Numbered from the stretch's first letter, positions 24,701 through 30,970 are shown. The stretch: 42,974 bases of DNA from Lingula anatina (GCF_001039355.2 NW_019775452.1:40003-82976), one strand, 5' to 3'. Made by a program: numbers and translations. Notes: generated by a model not told the origin, from the letters alone.

Positions 24701-26740
24701 TTCTGTTTTAATTTGGCCAAATACTAAAGCCAAGTGATATAAAGTGGTTTTCAAAACTTGCAAGCTTATATTGGTTTTTAAGTCTGAAATTATATACAGT
24801 GTTATATAATGTCAATGCATGCACCTGTGATGCCTATAGATCTTTTTCTGTTTTGCTTAATATTTGTCCAAAAATACATCCATCCATTCACCAGCATGTC
24901 AGCTTGTCCATCAATCCATCCATCAATCTATCTATCCTTATTAATAAACTCATTTTGGCATTTTTCATCAGAATAACTTCTGCATTCATTTAAATATAAA
25001 TAAAATAAAAATGTCATGATTACATATTACATACCTGTGTCCACTGAATGAGATACAGCTTGATATGGAGGTGGAGGATATGTCGGACCTACAGGTACAT
25101 TCCAGATAGGGACACCTGTAGGACCAGCTGGTGACTGACCATAGCCATGATAACCGTACCCTGGGCTGTAGACAGGTCCTGATTGTGAGGGGGTAGGTCC
25201 CATGTGATATCCCCAAGCACTACGAAAATCTTTAAATGCATGAAATCACCATTAAACAATGCTGTTTTACGGAATGAAATGAAAACACAAACTGAAATTT
25301 AAAGCAAAATTGAAAAGAATAAATTAAGATCATATAGACATATAGATCTACAGTACTAGTGTGCATATATGTATGTGAGTGTTTGTGTATTAAAAAGACA
25401 GAGAAAAAGAACAAAGATAAATTAAAAAGAATTATTATAAATTATACACTTTTCCGTACTACATGTACATGTACCTCCTGCAGCTGGAGATGCCAAGGTT
25501 GGTGCAGCATAATCAGGCCCCCATGCATACTTTGGTTGACTTCGAGTAGGATCAAAGGGAGCACTGAAGGAAGCAGGGTTACCTTTTTCTAAGTGAGATG
25601 ATTGATGTTCCATTTCCTGAAATAAATTATCCATACAACAGGCATGGGAATCGGATGTTTCATGGAAAAATCAAGATATTTTCAAATGCCAATTAACTGC
25701 GTATGTACTTTGTATTAAAATGAATGAATCTGTTGAACAGCTGACTGTCAACATTGTTGAAACCAAAAAGAAAAAGATGTACATTAGGCATGAGTAACAG
25801 TATTATTGCTTACTATTAAAAAACAAAATTGACTTGCACCTTTTTTTCCTCTATTTCCTGGATCGTTTTTATTGCCAGATCTTCTGGGCATTCTGTCAGA
25901 CTAGTAAATAAATGTCTACCCTCCATTGGGTGCTGAAGGTGTCTTTGTAAAATATTCTCTCTCACTGTAATTGAAATAAAAAGAGGCATATATGTACTGT
26001 AGGTACAGTGTATATGGCAATGTTTTTTATCATGTTTACCGGTAGTTACCAGCTAAACAAGATGTACTACACTACAGGGAATGGGAATACAAAATGCAGA
26101 TTAAAAAAAAATAATTAGTGAATTTCTCCATCTTGTCCAGAATATTTTTTTATTTAAATCTTTAAAAGAGAATATATCCTCCTCAAAGAAAAGTTACCAT
26201 CCTTCGCAATATCTTAAAATACACTGTAGTTTGTGCTCAACCGGGTACTTAGGAATGTTGAGCAGAATTAATGTGCAAACAATGCCTCGGCATTTGACCT
26301 AATACAGGTAAAGCTGACTATTATTCGAGGTAATTGTATAAAATTGATTCAAACTACATCTACCATTTTGAACAGCGCGTTCACGTGTAATATACAACTG
26401 CACCGGTACGTGTGTTTGCTTGTCCGATCCATACACAAAAAAAATAGAATTGCAAAAATACTATATATGTGTATTATAGTCTACGAAAACAGCCATTACC
26501 ATGCTTGTCACTGAATATGACCACTGCCTCTTTCTCTTTAGTACGTACAACATGGCGGACTTCACCTCCGCCCAAGCGACGGCATTCTTCCTGAATAAAA
26601 TCGAGCAGAGACTCCGGGCTGGTGTCCACGGAAACCCCGCTTACGCGGAGACAGCATTCAGACACAACTCCAGCGTCAGTATTCGTCTCCATCAGGTCGA
26701 ATTTTTCATCTTTTTTCACTTTGAGCAAAGATGCTCGCAT
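2868..26740 (-). CDS. PARP14: PARP14-like poly-RRM / triple-macro / WWE mono-ADP-ribosyltransferase (34 coding exons)
   Basis: Exons in transcript order: 26740-26500, 25964-25840, 25616-25475, 25229-25035, 24526-24350, 23786-23481, 22866-22615, 20774-20529, 19885-19613, 18799-18527, 18366-18094, 17277-17005, 16844-16572, 16047-15775, 15487-15260, 15116-15009, 14747-14541, 14248-13997, 13504-13268, 13123-11369, 11085-10555, 10337-10210, 9809-9582, 9111-8890, 8601-8490, 8199-8044, 7788-7723, 6420-6226, 5898-5686, 5420-5143, 4820-4400, 4096-3936, 3689-3512, 3154-2868. All phases join, giving about 3,094 residues. Approximate domains: RRM1 1-80, P/Y-rich linker 81-234, RRM2-15 235-1451, KH-like region 1452-2000, macro1 2010-2190, macro2 2240-2400, macro3 2450-2653, KH-like 2654-2800, WWE 2810-2885, PARP 2890-3094. 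The order from the macro domains onward matches vertebrate PARP14; the 15 RRM-like modules are far more than there. The start ATG at 26740 has an in-frame stop upstream. Family members add single ADP-ribose units to proteins or RNA in the cytoplasm and nucleus. Boundaries are hand-inferred and isoforms are likely. Confidence 0.88.
4400..4820 (-). CDS. PARP14: KH-like segment and WWE domain exon
   Basis: This 421-nt exon begins with a KH-like segment (IKPWVKRIHVRGTTEDIY) and runs into a WWE domain. WWE hallmarks are visible: QWSRLQ, EEFCKYSPMENLAIEQAY, then YYDFLDSDGPCRITF. In other family members WWE domains bind iso-ADP-ribose or stabilise PARP and E3 enzymes. Its place directly before the PARP domain is the PARP14 arrangement. 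The exon enters in phase 0 and leaves in phase 1, matching its neighbours. Confidence 0.85.
5143..5420 (-). CDS. PARP14: KH-like exon with in-frame nonapeptide repeats
   Basis: The exon (phase 1 in, phase 0 out) opens with three 27-bp coding repeats, each translating as LTGIGAKA plus one residue (S, S, then E). A lysine-rich stretch follows, then a KH-like alpha/beta segment (MSIFLTIFSDNKESINLAQKK). The repeats form a Gly/Ala/Ser linker between macro domain 3 and the KH/WWE part. Repeat number is a good candidate for length polymorphism. Confidence 0.8.
5331..5409 (-). repeat. 27-bp coding tandem repeat, three copies
   Basis: Three adjacent copies of a 27-bp unit containing GCTCCAATACCAGTAAGG on the plus strand. 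Copies differ by almost nothing, and the unit length is a multiple of three, so the reading frame of the PARP14-like protein is kept. Confidence 0.9.
5686..8199 (-). CDS. PARP14: Macro domain 3 (four exons)
   Basis: Exons 8199-8044, 7788-7723, 6420-6226 and 5898-5686 together encode one macro domain. In order: LSLQVQQGDLTQETTDAIVN, STNAELDLSKGAVSKAILAKAG, GQLPCKHIIHLVAP, SICFPALGTG. The asparagine-rich motif is IVNSTN rather than NAAN, and the loop reads GAVS instead of GGGVA, as in the later PARP14 macro domains that bind rather than hydrolyse ADP-ribose. I infer a reader module. The intron at 6421-7722 holds three MITEs described separately. The 66-bp exon is supported because phases only close with it included. 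Confidence 0.85.
6523..6692. mobile_element. 170-bp MITE with CAGGCCCGTAGCCAG ends
   Basis: A perfect 15-bp terminal inverted repeat (CAGGCCCGTAGCCAG at 6523-6537, its complement ending at 6692) flanks a non-coding body with a G run. The flanking AACTA on both sides (6518-6522, 6693-6697) looks like a 5-bp target duplication. Decayed relatives are at about 13807-13945 and 19998-20151. It lies in an intron of the PARP14-like gene. Confidence 0.85.
6821..7044. mobile_element. C-run / G-run MITE (about 224 bp)
   Basis: The ends TGTATATAC...AGGACAAT and its complement at 7023-7044 form an imperfect terminal inverted repeat. Inside, the left arm has several units of the type GGACAATTACCCCC (long C run at 6889-6902) and the right arm the complementary G run (7006-7020). 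It has no coding capacity. The long C and G runs make this spot prone to sequencing error. Confidence 0.7.
7292..7636. mobile_element. TTAA-ended MITE, copy 1 (345 bp)
   Basis: Perfect 22-bp terminal inverted repeats begin TTAAAGGGATAATAACTC and end with the complement at 7636. The TTAA at both ends fits the target-site preference of piggyBac-type transposases. The body is AT-rich and non-coding. A second copy lies at 29726-30084. Confidence 0.85.
8490..8601 (-). CDS. PARP14: Linker exon between macro domains 2 and 3
   Basis: A 112-nt exon encoding a charged linker (KKKPGFHAMN, then the acidic VDIEDDDTG). No domain is recognised. It enters in phase 0 and leaves in phase 1, exactly as needed to connect the exons at 9111-8890 and 8199-8044. 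Confidence 0.75.
8890..10337 (-). CDS. PARP14: Macro domain 2 (three exons)
   Basis: Exons 10337-10210, 9809-9582 and 9111-8890 encode a complete macro domain: LQVTLVKGAIADEQ, VDVIVNTVGKDLDLNNGAVS, DGGKLRCKAVYHGS, then SISLPAVGTGNLGFP. The canonical NAAN is replaced by VNTVG and the loop is GAVS, so hydrolase activity is doubtful and ADP-ribose binding more likely. The intron at 9112-9581 contains a GATA microsatellite and otherwise nothing; the intron at 9810-10209 shows nothing. Confidence 0.85.
9224..9256. repeat. (GATA)n microsatellite
   Basis: About eight perfect tandem GATA units in an intron of the PARP14-like gene. Confidence 0.95.
10555..11085 (-). CDS. PARP14: Macro domain 1, main exon, with acidic tail
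   Basis: Together with the 3' end of the exon at 11369-13123 this encodes the first macro domain. The preceding exon supplies DAIVNAANRNLQ and GGLAKAILDKG; this exon supplies FTSTAGKL, VIHAVGPFW and SIALPALSSGVYNFP. The NAAN motif and the PALSSG loop are intact, the pattern of macro domains with mono-ADP-ribosyl hydrolase activity. The exon ends in a strongly acidic linker (DEDEDEEDDDVDD). The exon is 531 nt and symmetric (phase 1-1). Confidence 0.88.
11369..13123 (-). CDS. PARP14: Large KH-like exon leading into macro domain 1
   Basis: A single 1,755-nt, phase 1-1 exon of 585 residues. It encodes a chain of alternating alpha/beta segments of the type seen as KH-like repeats in PARP14, for example RVHWPSKESDTLTVVCTI, AVVLTGIPDDINQAKIAIYE and VKFSESPADPGFLITGTEDG. 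It ends with the start of macro domain 1 (NVAIYQDDLTKHKADAIVN). No frame break is present. The number of KH units cannot be set by eye; I count at least five candidate beta-alpha units. Confidence 0.85.
13268..14747 (-). CDS. PARP14: RRM-like modules 13, 14 and 15
   Basis: Exons 14747-14541, 14248-13997 and 13504-13268 are each phase 1-1. Module 13 has the full signature (STIRVKGLKKSTSKVTIQMF, RKRSGGGNV, EAVVTFKEPE). Module 14 is divergent and lacks the triple-glycine turn (HRIFIKGLTETITNELLE, then VLVTFQDIP). Module 15 has SIQVFDLAPNVSRDFLEAHF, NGGPVEAV and AVVTFGDIEG. The intron at 13505-13996 carries a decayed MITE; the one at 14249-14540 shows nothing. Confidence 0.85.
13807..13945. mobile_element. 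Decayed relative of the CAGGCCCGTAGCCAG MITE
   Basis: The core CATTCGAAAGAACACCC, CTGGAAAAAGGTCC and GGTAAAATTTTATC align by eye with the body of the element at 6523-6692, and a degenerate AGGCCTG end remains near 13945. Ends are too decayed to place exactly. Confidence 0.5.
15009..15487 (-). CDS. PARP14: RRM-like module 12 and a short linker exon
   Basis: Exon 15487-15260 encodes a full module (ASLSVSLPVPSRTIEVRGI, ETLEMLFENKKRTGGGKV, FILITFEDAA). Exon 15116-15009 is a 108-nt, phase 1-1 exon holding the AESVVMHNQ...WEGQDLEICL segment that elsewhere begins each RRM exon, then an acidic linker, but no RRM core. This shows that exon borders cut each RRM near its last strand. The nearby introns show nothing notable. 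Confidence 0.8.
15717..15753. repeat. (ATCT)n microsatellite
   Basis: About nine ATCT units in the intron just next to the splice donor of RRM module 11. The two other copies of this intron (before 17005 and 18527) lack the expansion. Confidence 0.95.
15775..19885 (-). CDS. PARP14: RRM-like modules 6-11: three tandem B-A exon pairs
   Basis: Six exons of exactly 273 nt, all phase 1-1. Type B: 19885-19613, 18366-18094, 16844-16572. Type A: 18799-18527, 17277-17005, 16047-15775. Type B reads RTVILKGIRKETS, ELVEMLFENEKRTGGGDI, GVMTIVYKDAEG. Type A reads TTVEVRGVKSSTSDEM, LFFENSKKSGGGEI, GVVTITFSDPNG. The three A copies differ by one residue (E or V after SVDG); the B copies by two or three (S[E/Q]ELVEM, Q[D/N]MDL, L[K/R]VQRP). 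Each module has beta1, helix 1 and the Gly-Gly-Gly turn but not the aromatic RNP residues of classical RNA-binding RRMs, so binding could be to protein or to RNA. Copies two and three are near-identical in introns as well. Confidence 0.9.
16845..19885. repeat. Tandem segmental duplication, about 1.52-kb units
   Basis: The segment holding A' and B' (about 16845-18366) is repeated as A'' and B'' (about 18367-19885): B' to B'' spacing is 1,519 bp and A' to A'' 1,522 bp. Introns are almost base-for-base the same, differing by scattered single changes. A third, older relative (A at 15775 and B at 16572) has a shorter intron (16048-16571) that lacks about 290 bp present at about 17437-17727 and its copy at about 18960-19245. 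Similarity to the first unit ends about 15 bases beyond B'' at 19900. Confidence 0.9.
19998..20151. mobile_element. Decayed CAGGCCCGTAGCCAG-type MITE, inverted
   Basis: The tract runs from a degenerate AGCCTATGCCAGCC to GGCTACAGACCT, with the C-run body, ACCTAGATCAAATTTTGCCC and GTGGACCTTTTTC that match the complement of the 6523-6692 element. Both ends carry substitutions. It lies in the intron between modules 5 and 6. Confidence 0.6.
20221..20436. mobile_element. MITE with AGACTGC ends (about 216 bp)
   Basis: The left end AGACTGCTTTCCCACAGATT is mirrored at 20412-20436 with one or two mismatches, and the repeat continues through TAGATCAATC. The body is non-coding. It sits directly after a decayed MITE in the same intron. 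Confidence 0.75.
20529..20774 (-). CDS. PARP14: RRM-like module 5
   Basis: A 246-nt phase 1-1 exon: VVEQVLGKGILQLEEAQLSV, then ATVEVHGIKRETSDIALEMF, EKKSGGGDI and VALITYENPAG. Donor and acceptor are clear. It is separated from module 4 by a 1.84-kb intron that contains the Tc1/mariner insertion. Confidence 0.88.
20883..22543 (-). mobile_element. Tc1/mariner-type DNA transposon, full length, dead transposase
   Basis: A perfect 27-bp terminal inverted repeat starts CAGACTTGACATTTAAT at 20883 and its complement ends at 22543; both ends are flanked by TA (20881-20882 and 22544-22545), the target duplication of this superfamily. The 1,661-bp length is typical. On the minus strand, fragments near 21507-21242 resemble the DDE region: MHDEIAGSHRALL (second catalytic D), PWSSKSPYLNHIDNMWLG (third acidic residue), followed by out-of-frame remnants. 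Another fragment lies at 22185-21964. Stops and frameshifts break the gene, so it could only move with help from an intact relative. Confidence 0.88.
21242..22185 (-). pseudogene. Broken Tc1/mariner transposase
   Basis: Two separated frames remain. The downstream one (21507-21242, spread over two frames) carries the SPxLNxIDxxW signature that ends the DDE_3 domain. The upstream one (22185-21964) would correspond to the N-terminal DNA-binding half but is too decayed to identify by itself. The parts lie in different frames with several stops, so no protein is made. Confidence 0.75.
22615..22866 (-). CDS. PARP14: RRM-like module 4
   Basis: A 252-nt phase 1-1 exon with clear splice sites. It encodes DAQAVLSRGDLELDGAKLDI, KTIEVRGFRDTTQDSTIEMF, GKRSGGGSI and GVAYITFHDKAG, the same three-part signature as the other modules. 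An open frame across the whole exon and matching phases support it. Confidence 0.85.
23209..23429. mobile_element. MITE with AATGGTGTCATGTTA ends and internal tandem units
   Basis: AATGGTGTCATGTTA at 23209 is mirrored by its complement ending at 23429. The interior is built of about six imperfect units of 25-30 bp around TATCTTGAAATTTCAACATAG. It is non-coding and lies in the intron between modules 3 and 4. Confidence 0.75.
23481..23786 (-). CDS. PARP14: RRM-like module 3
   Basis: A 306-nt phase 1-1 exon: VSERVLSKSDHQLDGAALTV, a long Glu/Lys/Thr-rich linker, then KTLQIQGFNCGTDSEIIRMF, SKKRSGGGEI and VAYITFRHPEG. It has the longest linker of the RRM exons. The upstream intron, 23787-24349, shows nothing. 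Confidence 0.87.
24350..24526 (-). CDS. PARP14: RRM-like module 2
   Basis: A 177-nt phase 1-1 exon: NCLITVQGFTPQTTRGAIQQ, NEFPSGGGVM and VARFVYKDPAG. It is a single RRM-like core without the usual leading linker, which here is on the preceding Pro/Tyr-rich exon. The upstream intron, 24527-25034, has an imperfect CATC-rich tract at 24877-24938 and otherwise nothing. Confidence 0.85.
25035..25616 (-). CDS. PARP14: Pro/Gly/Tyr-rich low-complexity linker, two exons
   Basis: Exons 25616-25475 and 25229-25035. The first encodes MEHQSSHLEKG and SQPKYAWGPDYAAPTLA; the second PSQSGPVYSPGYGYHGYGQ, PAGPTGVPIW and PTYPPPPYQ. I chose the acceptor at 25230-25231 (TTTAAAG) rather than the TCGTAG ten bases downstream because only it keeps the frame with both neighbours. 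The composition suggests an unstructured, possibly condensate-forming region; that is inference. Confidence 0.7.
25840..25964 (-). CDS. PARP14: Exon completing RRM module 1, helical linker
   Basis: A 125-nt exon joining the first exon in phase 1. It encodes RENILQRHLQHPMEGRHLF followed by a charged helix (IKTIQEIEEKK). It is placed by splice sites and phase; no separate domain is recognised. The intron upstream, 25965-26499, shows nothing. Confidence 0.72.
26500..26740 (-). CDS. PARP14: First coding exon: start codon and RRM-like module 1
   Basis: ATG at 26740-26738 begins MRASLLKVKKDEKFDLMETN; an in-frame TAA lies a few codons upstream. An RRM-like module follows: CCLRVSGVSVDTSPESLLDF, RRLGGGEV and EAVVIFSDKHG, with the splice donor after KHG. 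GC content is much higher than in the other exons because the exon lies in the CpG-rich promoter zone. Confidence 0.85.
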
Positions 26741-27405
26741 TACACGTAAGAAAAATTCCCAATAATTTTACCCAGCGTGTACTTTCGATTTGTGCAGTCA
26801 CGAGGCTGATAAAACCGGGGATTCCCCTGGTGACGTCAATCTCTACCATATTTTAACCAATGACCAAAGCGAACGAAACGTCATCGCTTGTTATAACTTT
26901 ATTTGTAATTGCGGAGTTTCCAGTTAAGTGTCAATTTGCTTTAGCTGTTATAGAATTTGACAAGATTTCCAGAGACCCTTGAGAACGGATAGGCTAGGTA
27001 TGTTGCTGCTGTATTTATTAGTTGAATTTAGGGAGCTGCTTATTTGAAAAAATCCTACTTTATGTCTATTATTTGGGATATCCAGGGTATCATGCAATCA
27101 CCTGACGTGACGGCAAACAGAAAGTCAAACTGGCCACCATATTATCCCTTATGAAATGGGCTACGAAAGTTAAGAGGGTTCTGCACCAGTCAGAATTATC
27201 AGAATTATAAGGTTGGAGAAAGTTATTGTAGCGAGGGTCCAAGCAAGTTACAGTACTACTTGCTGTTGGGGAAGGGGGTGGGGTGGATACAAAGTTTAAG
27301 TTTCATAATGTGAATATGCGTTTCAATACGTGATAGTTCTTGTGCCATGTACAGTTTTGCATGCCAAGGATTAATTAAAACAAATTGTGTTGTTATGTAT
27401 TTTAG
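26741..27405. promoter_or_regulatory. CpG-rich, probably bidirectional promoter with NF-kB, CRE and CCAAT motifs
   Basis: The 665 bp between the PARP14-like start codon and the plus-strand RRM exon. GGGGATTCCCC at 26817-26827 is a perfect match to the kB consensus; TGACGTCA at 26831-26838 is a perfect CRE/ATF site; CCAAT is at 26857-26861; GCGAACGAAACG at 26869-26880 resembles an IRF element but with wrong spacing. A half CRE (ACGTCA) follows at 26878. All lie within 70 bp and about 80-140 bp upstream of the minus-strand ATG. No TATA box is seen, as is usual for bidirectional CpG promoters. Confidence 0.65.
26900..26997 (+). other. Possible non-coding first exon of the plus-strand gene
   Basis: GGATAGGCTAG followed by GTATGT (donor at 26998) could end a 5' untranslated exon that splices to the acceptor TATTTTAG at 27398-27405. 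The left end is arbitrary, as no transcript start can be seen. Confidence 0.3.
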
Positions 27406-27618
27406 GAGAAAGAATGGAGCCTGAGGATTCTAAAAATCAAGTATGTCACAAAAGCAACAAGTCCATTCTGGTGTTGGGTCTACCAAAGGCCATTACAGGG
27501 CAAAAGATAAAAATACACTTCCAGAAAAAGGGAAATGGTGGAGGTGATGTTACCTCAGTTATTTACCCATTTCACAAGCAAGCAAATGCTGCTGTTGTAA
27601 CATTTGTCAGGGGTGAAG
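27406..27618 (+). CDS. RRM-like first coding exon, head to head with the PARP14-like gene
   Basis: The exon follows TATTTTAG, has ATG at 27414 (MEPEDSKNQVCHKSNKS), an RRM-like module (SILVLGLPKAITGQKIKIHF, GNGGGDV, NAAVVTFVRGEG) and a GTAAGC donor at 27619. It resembles the PARP14-like modules on the other strand and leaves in phase 1. The large exons of genes A and B enter in phase 0, so it cannot join them directly; an unseen connecting exon or a separate damaged gene is required. It may be the N-terminus of gene A or what is left of a first E3 copy. Confidence 0.6.
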
Positions 27619-27733
27619 GTAAGCATTCAGAACTATTTGCCAGAGATCAAAAGGTCTTTTGTCACAAACTAAGAAAAAAAAAACTAGTCACTCATGATGA
27701 TGATTCCTATCTTATCCCTTCCTATGTCCTATA

Positions 27734-28199
27734 TCCCAGCAGGCATAGTTGCGTTGGGTCAACGTTGAAAACAGGTTGATACGTTGAATTGCCGTTGATC
27801 TACCTAAATTCAAAGTTAAATCAACGTTGATCCAGCCACGTTGAAACACCATCATAATGTGACGTTGACTCAACGTTGTATTTTGGTCAATGACACAACC
27901 TTGCAGTTATGGATTGTAATTTAAAATATTAATTATTGATAACGTGATACTTTGTTTATCAATACTGTAACTAAATTTATCAATATAATAACAAAAGGGG
28001 TTTAAAGTAAAAGTGACAGTTGTTTTGTGTCTTTAGTTAACTAGTGGATTTTCTTAACTTGTTATTCAGAAATACATTCCAATAAACTGAAATACTTGCA
28101 AGGTCAGCTAACACTAGGATGAATAAGTTGCTGTAAATGTGATGGAGTTAACAGTTCTTGGTAACCTGTTATAGATAAGTTGAGGTGACTGTGACTTTG

Positions 28200-28240
<41 letters not shown>

Positions 28241-28493
28241 CTTGGAAATTTTAACTTAAAGGCCACACATTTATACTTTACATATATTTAGCCATCAAAC
28301 ATGTCCTACTGCTAAACACATCCAGGCTTATTTCCCGCTGGGTGGGGTTGGTATAACATTGTTTTCTGACGTTGATACAACGTTATTTTCTGAGGTTGAC
28401 ACAACATTCAAATCCAACGTTTATCCAATGTCTACTCAACATTATGGTTCAACGTTGTTTCAACATTAAAACAACATAATTTGCTCCCTGGGA
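27734..28493. mobile_element. Non-autonomous element with CAACGTTG-rich arms (about 760 bp)
   Basis: The ends TCCCAGCAGGCA and the complement of TCCCAGGGAGCA form short imperfect inverted ends. Both arms (27737-27900 and 28330-28490) consist of degenerate units around TCAACGTTGA, in opposite orientation. The centre is AT-rich and includes the TA microsatellite. No coding region. Confidence 0.6.
28201..28236. repeat. (TA)n microsatellite
   Basis: An uninterrupted run of about 18 TA units. Confidence 0.95.
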
Positions 28494-29589
28494 TCCCTTT
28501 TCAATGCAATTGATGTAGAAATCCAATAAATTATTTTCTTCAAACTTACTGAAATGATTCTAAGCACTTAAATTACATTTGAAGTGCTCATAAATTCCCT
28601 ACAATACATATAGATTACTTCAACTTGTTTCTTGTGTCTTAGTACAAGGGTCAAATATGGTGACCCACTACAAAGCTTGCTGTCTAATCTGATAATAGAC
28701 ACTGAATAGATATCACCCAGATAGCAAACAGTGGTCGCGCCAACGTTGGCCCGATGACTTTGCCTCTGTCGAGCCAACATTGGCAGACGACGTTGGTTCG
28801 AAGTCAGCGTGTCCGGCGGTGGTCTGCCACCGGTGGTCTGCCACCCTTTTGCCAACGCCGCACCGACGGTCAGCCACTGTTATGCCGGCCATGCCGACCT
28901 TTTGCCGATGTCATGCCAACATTGAGCCAATGTCGTAACTATCAGTGGTTAGCCGCTGTTATGCCAACAGTGCCACTCTCTTGCCAACTTCGCACCAACG
29001 TCGTTAACCATTGTTTTACCGCCGTTTTGCAAATAATGCCGTTCTTTAATTGGCCAACGTTATTATGGACTCTCTATGGTCAGCCAGCTATGACTCAATT
29101 GGCGGATGTTGACAATAGGGTAGCAGTGGTATTTCGTTGTGATAACCCTCTCACTTAAGTGAAAATCTCCTGTATGCCTAAAATAAGAATGACAATGTGA
29201 ATCACGTTTTGTGAAGAAACATGTTTATAAATCTAAATTAGTTATCTACATATTATTAATGTCTATTTATTCTTTTCCAGAATTAATGAAGACTAGAGCA
29301 CGGTGGTTTACTCAGTATAATGATAAGGCAATTAAGATTTACGTCACTTATCAGTTATTAATATCGGTTATTCTGGGCGCGTATTGGGAGTTAAAAAATT
29401 TATAATCCAAATCGCTCTAATGCAACTAACTCCAATCCTCCTTTAGGTACTGAGTTCCAACTATCGGAGTGATCCATGATATTTGTGGAATATTTCTCAA
29501 AAGCAATTAAAACTGTAAACGTAATTCTGACATTGCTATCAGTTATCATATCGTTAACCCGTCTCATTCCGTATTGCCGGCACATTGGC

Positions 29590-30970
29590 GACAGTTAATA
29601 AGATCTGCTGCTACACTTGATCCACGTACAATTTCCATCTGAGGAGACAAGGGTATTTGTGCCTGCTGTGTCTGGGCTGCTTCTCTCTCTGTAAAGAGAA
29701 TAGAAATAATTAGAAAAACTCAAACTTAAAGGGATAATAACTCATCGTATGAGATCTATATTTCACAATAAAAACATTGTGAATAACTCATAGAAATATA
29801 ATATATTCTGTTTTACCACAAAAATGGCAGTTATAGCTATTATTCTGATATCTGAGCTTGTCTTTAGACCAGGTGACCTCCATTGATGGCTATACTCTGT
29901 TAAAATCTCTTAAGAGATTTTAACAAAAAACCAAACTTTTTAGAAAAAAAAACAGGGACTAACTTTGAATGTAAATATGGATTCATTAACCATTGGTAAG
30001 TATGGGAAAATTGTTGTTTACTCCAGGAAAATTCTTTTTTTTTTTTTTTTTTTTTGCCGAAACAAAGAGTTATTATCCCTTTAATTTAATGAAAGGTACT
30101 TAAATTCATTGTTAAAAAACGGTATGATACTGCAAGCATGGATTTTGTATGCGTTCCATGTTTCTTCAACTATTTTTTCTATTTACAATCTGAAATGTTC
30201 TAAATTTTAAAGGTCAGTTTTGTACATTCGATTTTGCCAGCAACGAATCATCAATCTATGTTTCTCTTTCATATTATTGAATCGTACAACTGGCACAGAT
30301 GGGCAAAATTTGACTATTATTTCCTAGTTTGCATCCAATCCAATCCAATCCACCCTTATTCGTAATGTTGCATACTAAAATCAATTTGTTAACTATACTT
30401 TGCAATGTAGACGAAATAATGTGATTATATTCCAGGGAAGTGGTTCCTTCTCCTAAATATATTACCTTTTTTTTCTCTCCAGCCTCTTCCTCCTCCATCA
30501 ATCCTGATCACTGAGATATTTAAGTCATTTCTAAATGGCCTCCTCGGTCTGTGCCTCTGTTCTGGGATTTTGCAGCATCTGAATTGAAAATGAAAAATAT
30601 TACTATCAGTATGTTAATGTAGAATAAATATTTTTACTTTTTGCAAACTTCAACTTAATACTTAACATAAATAAATTAGTTATCAGACTTGTTTGCTTTT
30701 CTTGTATTTTGGTGAACAGTGAATTGTATAAGGGTCATTTCCTGGTACTTGTAAATCCTTCTTTATACATGTAGTTCTTACCCGATGCCCACATGTGTGT
30801 TTTAGGCATATCAGTTACTATTTACAGGAATTTTATACAAACCTTTCACGTCTTTGGTTAGACAGAGACAAGCCAATGAGGGTCCCCCCCTTGCCAAGCC
30901 TGGTGAATGAACATTGGCAGAGAGGTTGGCAACCTCCTTAGCACTAAATCCCCTCAGGCTGGTCAGGTAC
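29590..30970 (-). other. Possible exons of an element-encoded gene
   Basis: Minus-strand candidates: about 30968-30842, an open stretch reading LLKYLTSLRGFSAKEVANLS with a GTTTGT donor; about 30583-30521, with a good acceptor, in matching phase and ending in a stop (GGHLEMT); and about 29691-29565, reading REAAQTQQAQIPLSPQMEIV to a stop. I recognise no domain. They could be exons of a transposon gene or captured host exons, or chance. Confidence 0.25.
29726..30084. mobile_element. TTAA-ended MITE, copy 2 (359 bp)
   Basis: The same family as 7292-7636: it begins TTAAAGGGATAATAACTC and ends with the complement at 30084. Nearly the whole body aligns by eye with copy 1; the main difference is a longer T run at 30036-30055. 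It is nested in the 2.96-kb element, so it inserted later. Confidence 0.85.

Noticed and set aside
24986-25216. Alternative frame over the Pro/Tyr-rich exon (MGISHGTYPL...)
   Set aside because: It does not connect in phase with the exons on either side; the PSQSGPVYSPGYGYHGYGQ frame does.
26501-26749. Plus-strand frame over the first coding exon
   Set aside because: It is antisense to RRM module 1 and would lie inside the minus-strand first exon without recognisable content.
26869-26880. GCGAACGAAACG as an interferon-stimulated response element
   Set aside because: The spacing between the two GAA blocks is one base too short for the consensus; kept only as IRF-like.
28754-29158. 134-codon plus-strand frame in the element arm
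   Set aside because: It arises from the repetitive CCAACGTTGGC units and has no domain or splice context.
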